From Melioribacter sp. (GTDB taxonomy: Bacteria; Bacteroidota; Ignavibacteria; Ignavibacteriales; Melioribacteraceae): a DNA stretch of 64,000 nt. The position numbers were made by a program, and so were the translations under genes. Location of the stretch: NCBI GenBank assembly GCA_026417975.1, contig JAOACD010000016.1, forward strand, positions 124,001 through 188,000, written 5' to 3'. This document shows, in pieces, positions 61,635-64,000 of this stretch (position 1 is the stretch's first letter; each line of letters begins with the position of its first letter). The notes beneath the pieces are model-generated. The model was not told the origin of the DNA and searched no databases. It was given only the letters and a program-made list of their open reading frames with translations.

Positions 61635-64000
61635 ATGTTGAACTTAAGAAAGTTTCAAATAGTCTATTTAACTTCTAATTTTCTCCAAAATAAAAATCTT
61701 ATTAGAACTTTAGCAATTATTGTAGGTTTGATTATAGTTATAGTACTTAAACCACTAGCTTACGAGGTTAATTATAATATAGAAAATTTTTTTAGAATTA
61801 TAGGAGGTGAAAAAAAACCCGATAGTTCAATTATAATAATACACATTGATAGCAACGACATAGAAAAACTGGGGGGCTGGCCGCTAAGGAGAAGTTATTA
61901 TGCATTACTGATAAATAAGTTATCTCAATACAAGGTAAAAAGAATTGGTCTAGAAGTTTTTCTTTCGAGTAATATTGCTTTTCAAACTATTTACAATGAT
62001 TTGTTAAAAGAAGAATTGATAAAATCAAAAAGAGTTGTTTTATCTTCAATTGTCACAAATAAAAATAAACTGGGAGAATCTTATGAACATGATACACTTT
62101 TATACTCTCAGCCTAAAAATGACTTAATAGAATTAGAGTCTGGACATCTTAACTATATTGTAAAGGACGGGATATATATTCCAACGGTAATTTATGTTAA
62201 TAATAAACAAGAAAATGCATTTTCTATAAAGTTAGCAGGTGAAAAATTTTTTAATAAAAGAGATTTATTGAAAATTAATTTTTATACATCATGGGAAAAG
62301 TTTAATAAATACTCTTTAATAGAGTTTTTTCGTGAATCAGAAAACGATAGTAGTTTTTCAAAAAAATTTTTTAATAAAATTGTAATTGTTGGAGTAAGCG
62401 AGTCATCAATAGCAAAGACAATCTCAACATTTTATGATGATGAACTACCGGGCGTAGGTCTTCATGCATTTGCTCTTGATAATATTTTAACTAATAGATA
62501 TCTAAAATATCAATCAAGTGTTTTCATTTCTGTTCTTTTTTTGTTGATGTTAATTATTTCTTCCCAAATAAAAATTGGAATATCGAACATCAAATTAATG
62601 TGTATAATCTGTTTTGTTTATGTAGCTTTTTCTTTTATACTTTTTATAAATTATTCAACAGAAAATAACTATTCTGTGGTTCTAATACCTGCCTTTCTAA
62701 TATATCTTTCTGAAGGGATAATATATTTAATGAAGAATAAAATAATGCTAAATGAAACTTCAAAGGAAGTTAATGCATTAAAAGTTGCTTTAACAAACAA
62801 GGAACAATTGCTTTTACAGTTGCTTAAGGAAAAAAATAAAAATGAAGAATTAATAAAAAAGATAGAAATACTAAAAGATGAAATTCAACAGTTAAAAAAA
62901 TATAAAGATGACGAGACTATTAACTATAATAAAGAAGAAATAAAGGTATTTGAAGGAATGGTTTATAAAAGTGAAGAAATGCATAAAATTGTTGAATTAA
63001 TTAAGAAAATATCGCCAACAGATGTAAATGTTTTAATACTTGGTGAAAGTGGAAGTGGAAAAGAATTGGTTGCAAGAGCAATTCACAATTTGAGTAAAAG
63101 AAAAGATAAAAAATTTGTTGCAGTAAATTGTGCTGCTTTACCGGAAACTCTTCTCGAAAGTGAATTATTCGGTTATGTGAAAGGAGCATTTACTAATGCT
63201 TATTCAGATAAAAAAGGACGCTTTGAAATTGCCAATGGTGGAACAATATTCCTAGACGAAATTGCAGAAACCTCAGAGAACTTTCAGGCTAAGCTTTTAA
63301 GAGTAATACAATTTGGTGACTTTGAAAAAGTAGGCTCTTCCGAAACTATTCACACAGATGTAAGAGTAATTGCTGCAACAAATAAAAATTTAGACGAATT
63401 GGTTAGACAAAAGAAATTTAGAGAAGACCTTTTTTACAGATTAAATGTTATTAGGATTGAAATTCCTCCGCTAAGAAAGAGAAAAAGTGATATAGAGGCA
63501 TTAGTAAATTATTTCCTTCAAAAAGAAGATAATTCAATTTACATTTCAAAAGCTGTAATGGAAAATTTATTACGTTATGAATGGAAAGGCAATGTAAGAG
63601 AACTTGAATCATTAATAAAAAGAATGATAATATTTGCAAAATCTGAAAATAGAACAGTTATAACTTTAAGAGACTTGCCTGAAGAATATCATAGTATTGA
63701 TAAAGAAGATTTTGAAAAAGTACTTCTAAACATGCTAAGAGAAAAGAAATTTTCTCATTCATCAATCAATCAAATAGCACAAGAATTAAATTTAAGTAGA
63801 ACTATTGTTTCTGAGAATTTTAGGGGAATATTTTTTAAAACTTTTGTGAATTCGAAATTTAATATGACTCAGACAGTTAAGGAAATTTCTCAAACAGACG
63901 AAAGTGAAGTACTTAAAAAAGTAACATCTAAAGTAAAAATATATTTAGAGAATATTAGAAAAGATTTATTAAAAGCTAATAGTATGGATTTTGACATGGT
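61635..64000 (+). CDS. CHASE2-domain sigma-54 activator (cut by window end)
   Basis: From ATG 61635 the plus strand is open for 788 codons to the window end. The N-terminus has one membrane helix, then a CHASE2-type extracytoplasmic sensor (IIIIHIDSNDIEKLGGWPLRR, ELPGVGLHAFALDNILTNRYL). Two or three more helices (about 295-375) and a coiled coil (about 375-435) lead to a sigma-54 AAA+ domain: Walker A GESGSGKE near 470, loop GAFTNA at 517-522, FLDEIAE near 540, LRVIQFGDFEKVG and NVRELESLIKR. A helix-turn-helix-like segment near 710 (INQIAQELNLSRTIV) follows. It likely activates sigma-54 promoters in response to a periplasmic signal. The C-terminus lies beyond the window. Confidence 0.88.
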   Translation, partial: MLNLRKFQIVYLTSNFLQNKNLIRTLAIIVGLIIVIVLKPLAYEVNYNIENFFRIIGGEKKPDSSIIIIHIDSNDIEKLGGWPLRRSYYALLINKLSQYKVKRIGLEVFLSSNIAFQTIYNDLLKEELIKSKRVVLSSIVTNKNKLGESYEHDTLLYSQPKNDLIELESGHLNYIVKDGIYIPTVIYVNNKQENAFSIKLAGEKFFNKRDLLKINFYTSWEKFNKYSLIEFFRESENDSSFSKKFFNKIVIVGVSESSIAKTISTFYDDELPGVGLHAFALDNILTNRYLKYQSSVFISVLFLLMLIISSQIKIGISNIKLMCIICFVYVAFSFILFINYSTENNYSVVLIPAFLIYLSEGIIYLMKNKIMLNETSKEVNALKVALTNKEQLLLQLLKEKNKNEELIKKIEILKDEIQQLKKYKDDETINYNKEEIKVFEGMVYKSEEMHKIVELIKKISPTDVNVLILGESGSGKELVARAIHNLSKRKDKKFVAVNCAALPETLLESELFGYVKGAFTNAYSDKKGRFEIANGGTIFLDEIAETSENFQAKLLRVIQFGDFEKVGSSETIHTDVRVIAATNKNLDELVRQKKFREDLFYRLNVIRIEIPPLRKRKSDIEALVNYFLQKEDNSIYISKAVMENLLRYEWKGNVRELESLIKRMIIFAKSENRTVITLRDLPEEYHSIDKEDFEKVLLNMLREKKFSHSSINQIAQELNLSRTIVSENFRGIFFKTFVNSKFNMTQTVKEISQTDESEVLKKVTSKVKIYLENIRKDLLKANSMDFDM

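Overview
The window looks like a chromosomal segment of a low-GC member of the Bacteroidota/Chlorobiota assemblage, most likely Ignavibacteria (Ignavibacteriales/Melioribacter-like). The basis is a type IX secretion C-terminal sorting domain with the NYPNPFNP signature on a secreted pectinesterase, a PorQ homologue, Lipobox proteins, LytTR two-component genes and strong AT bias. Shine-Dalgarno (SD) sites are common and several genes start with TTG. No rRNA, tRNA, CRISPR array, insertion sequence or prophage was seen.

Layout. 1-7.1 kb: truncated cydA, a small unknown gene and sucC (minus strand), a pseudo-receiver/HDOD protein, a YceI protein, and a peptidoglycan-recycling pair (AmpG-like permease plus N-acetylglucosamine-kinase-like protein). 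7.3-16.3 kb: YbaK-like deacylase, a lipoprotein, Mfd, a haem-binding protein, a serine hydrolase, then a LytS-type histidine kinase, a kinase-dead paralogue and a LytTR regulator that overlap or abut. 16.4-21 kb: a large multidomain pectinesterase and a secreted esterase, suggesting growth on plant polymer. 21-22 kb: two unknown convergent genes, each with a TGAT-type box upstream.

22.1-33.9 kb is the centrepiece: a 14-gene minus-strand operon for assimilatory sulfate reduction (DUF2061, cysH, cysD, cysN, siroheme synthase, sulfite reductase) joined to a protein-thiocarboxylate route to homocysteine like that described in Wolinella succinogenes (HcyS carrier, HcyF activating enzyme, MetY, HcyD JAMM protease), plus cysteine synthase, two TusA-like proteins and a DsrE2-like protein. 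Its 5' leader holds what I read as an unannotated cysteine-sensing attenuator. A 23-codon leader peptide contains Cys-Cys-Met-Cys and is followed by mutually exclusive antiterminator and terminator structures. A second, 43-codon leader peptide with an SD ends in Met-Cys-Cys-Cys-Cys. This is the strongest candidate here for something undescribed.

33.9-40.5 kb: a cation diffusion facilitator and a complete pyruvate dehydrogenase set with a homodimeric AceE-type E1. 40.5-49.8 kb: TPR protein, PorQ, HtpX, and a compact run of BamD-like lipoprotein, thioesterase, FG-GAP protein, metalloprotease-like protein and an ABC ATPase. 49.9-58.7 kb (minus): metH, an AmgK-like kinase fused to a RapZ C-terminal domain, a MurU-like nucleotidyltransferase, a CocE-like hydrolase, a beta-barrel protein and a YhcH-family protein. 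58.8-64 kb: HldD, a four-helix-bundle protein, a Nudix hydrolase, an alpha/beta hydrolase and a truncated CHASE2-AAA+ sigma-54 activator.

All functional names come from reading motifs by eye. No database search or folding program was run.
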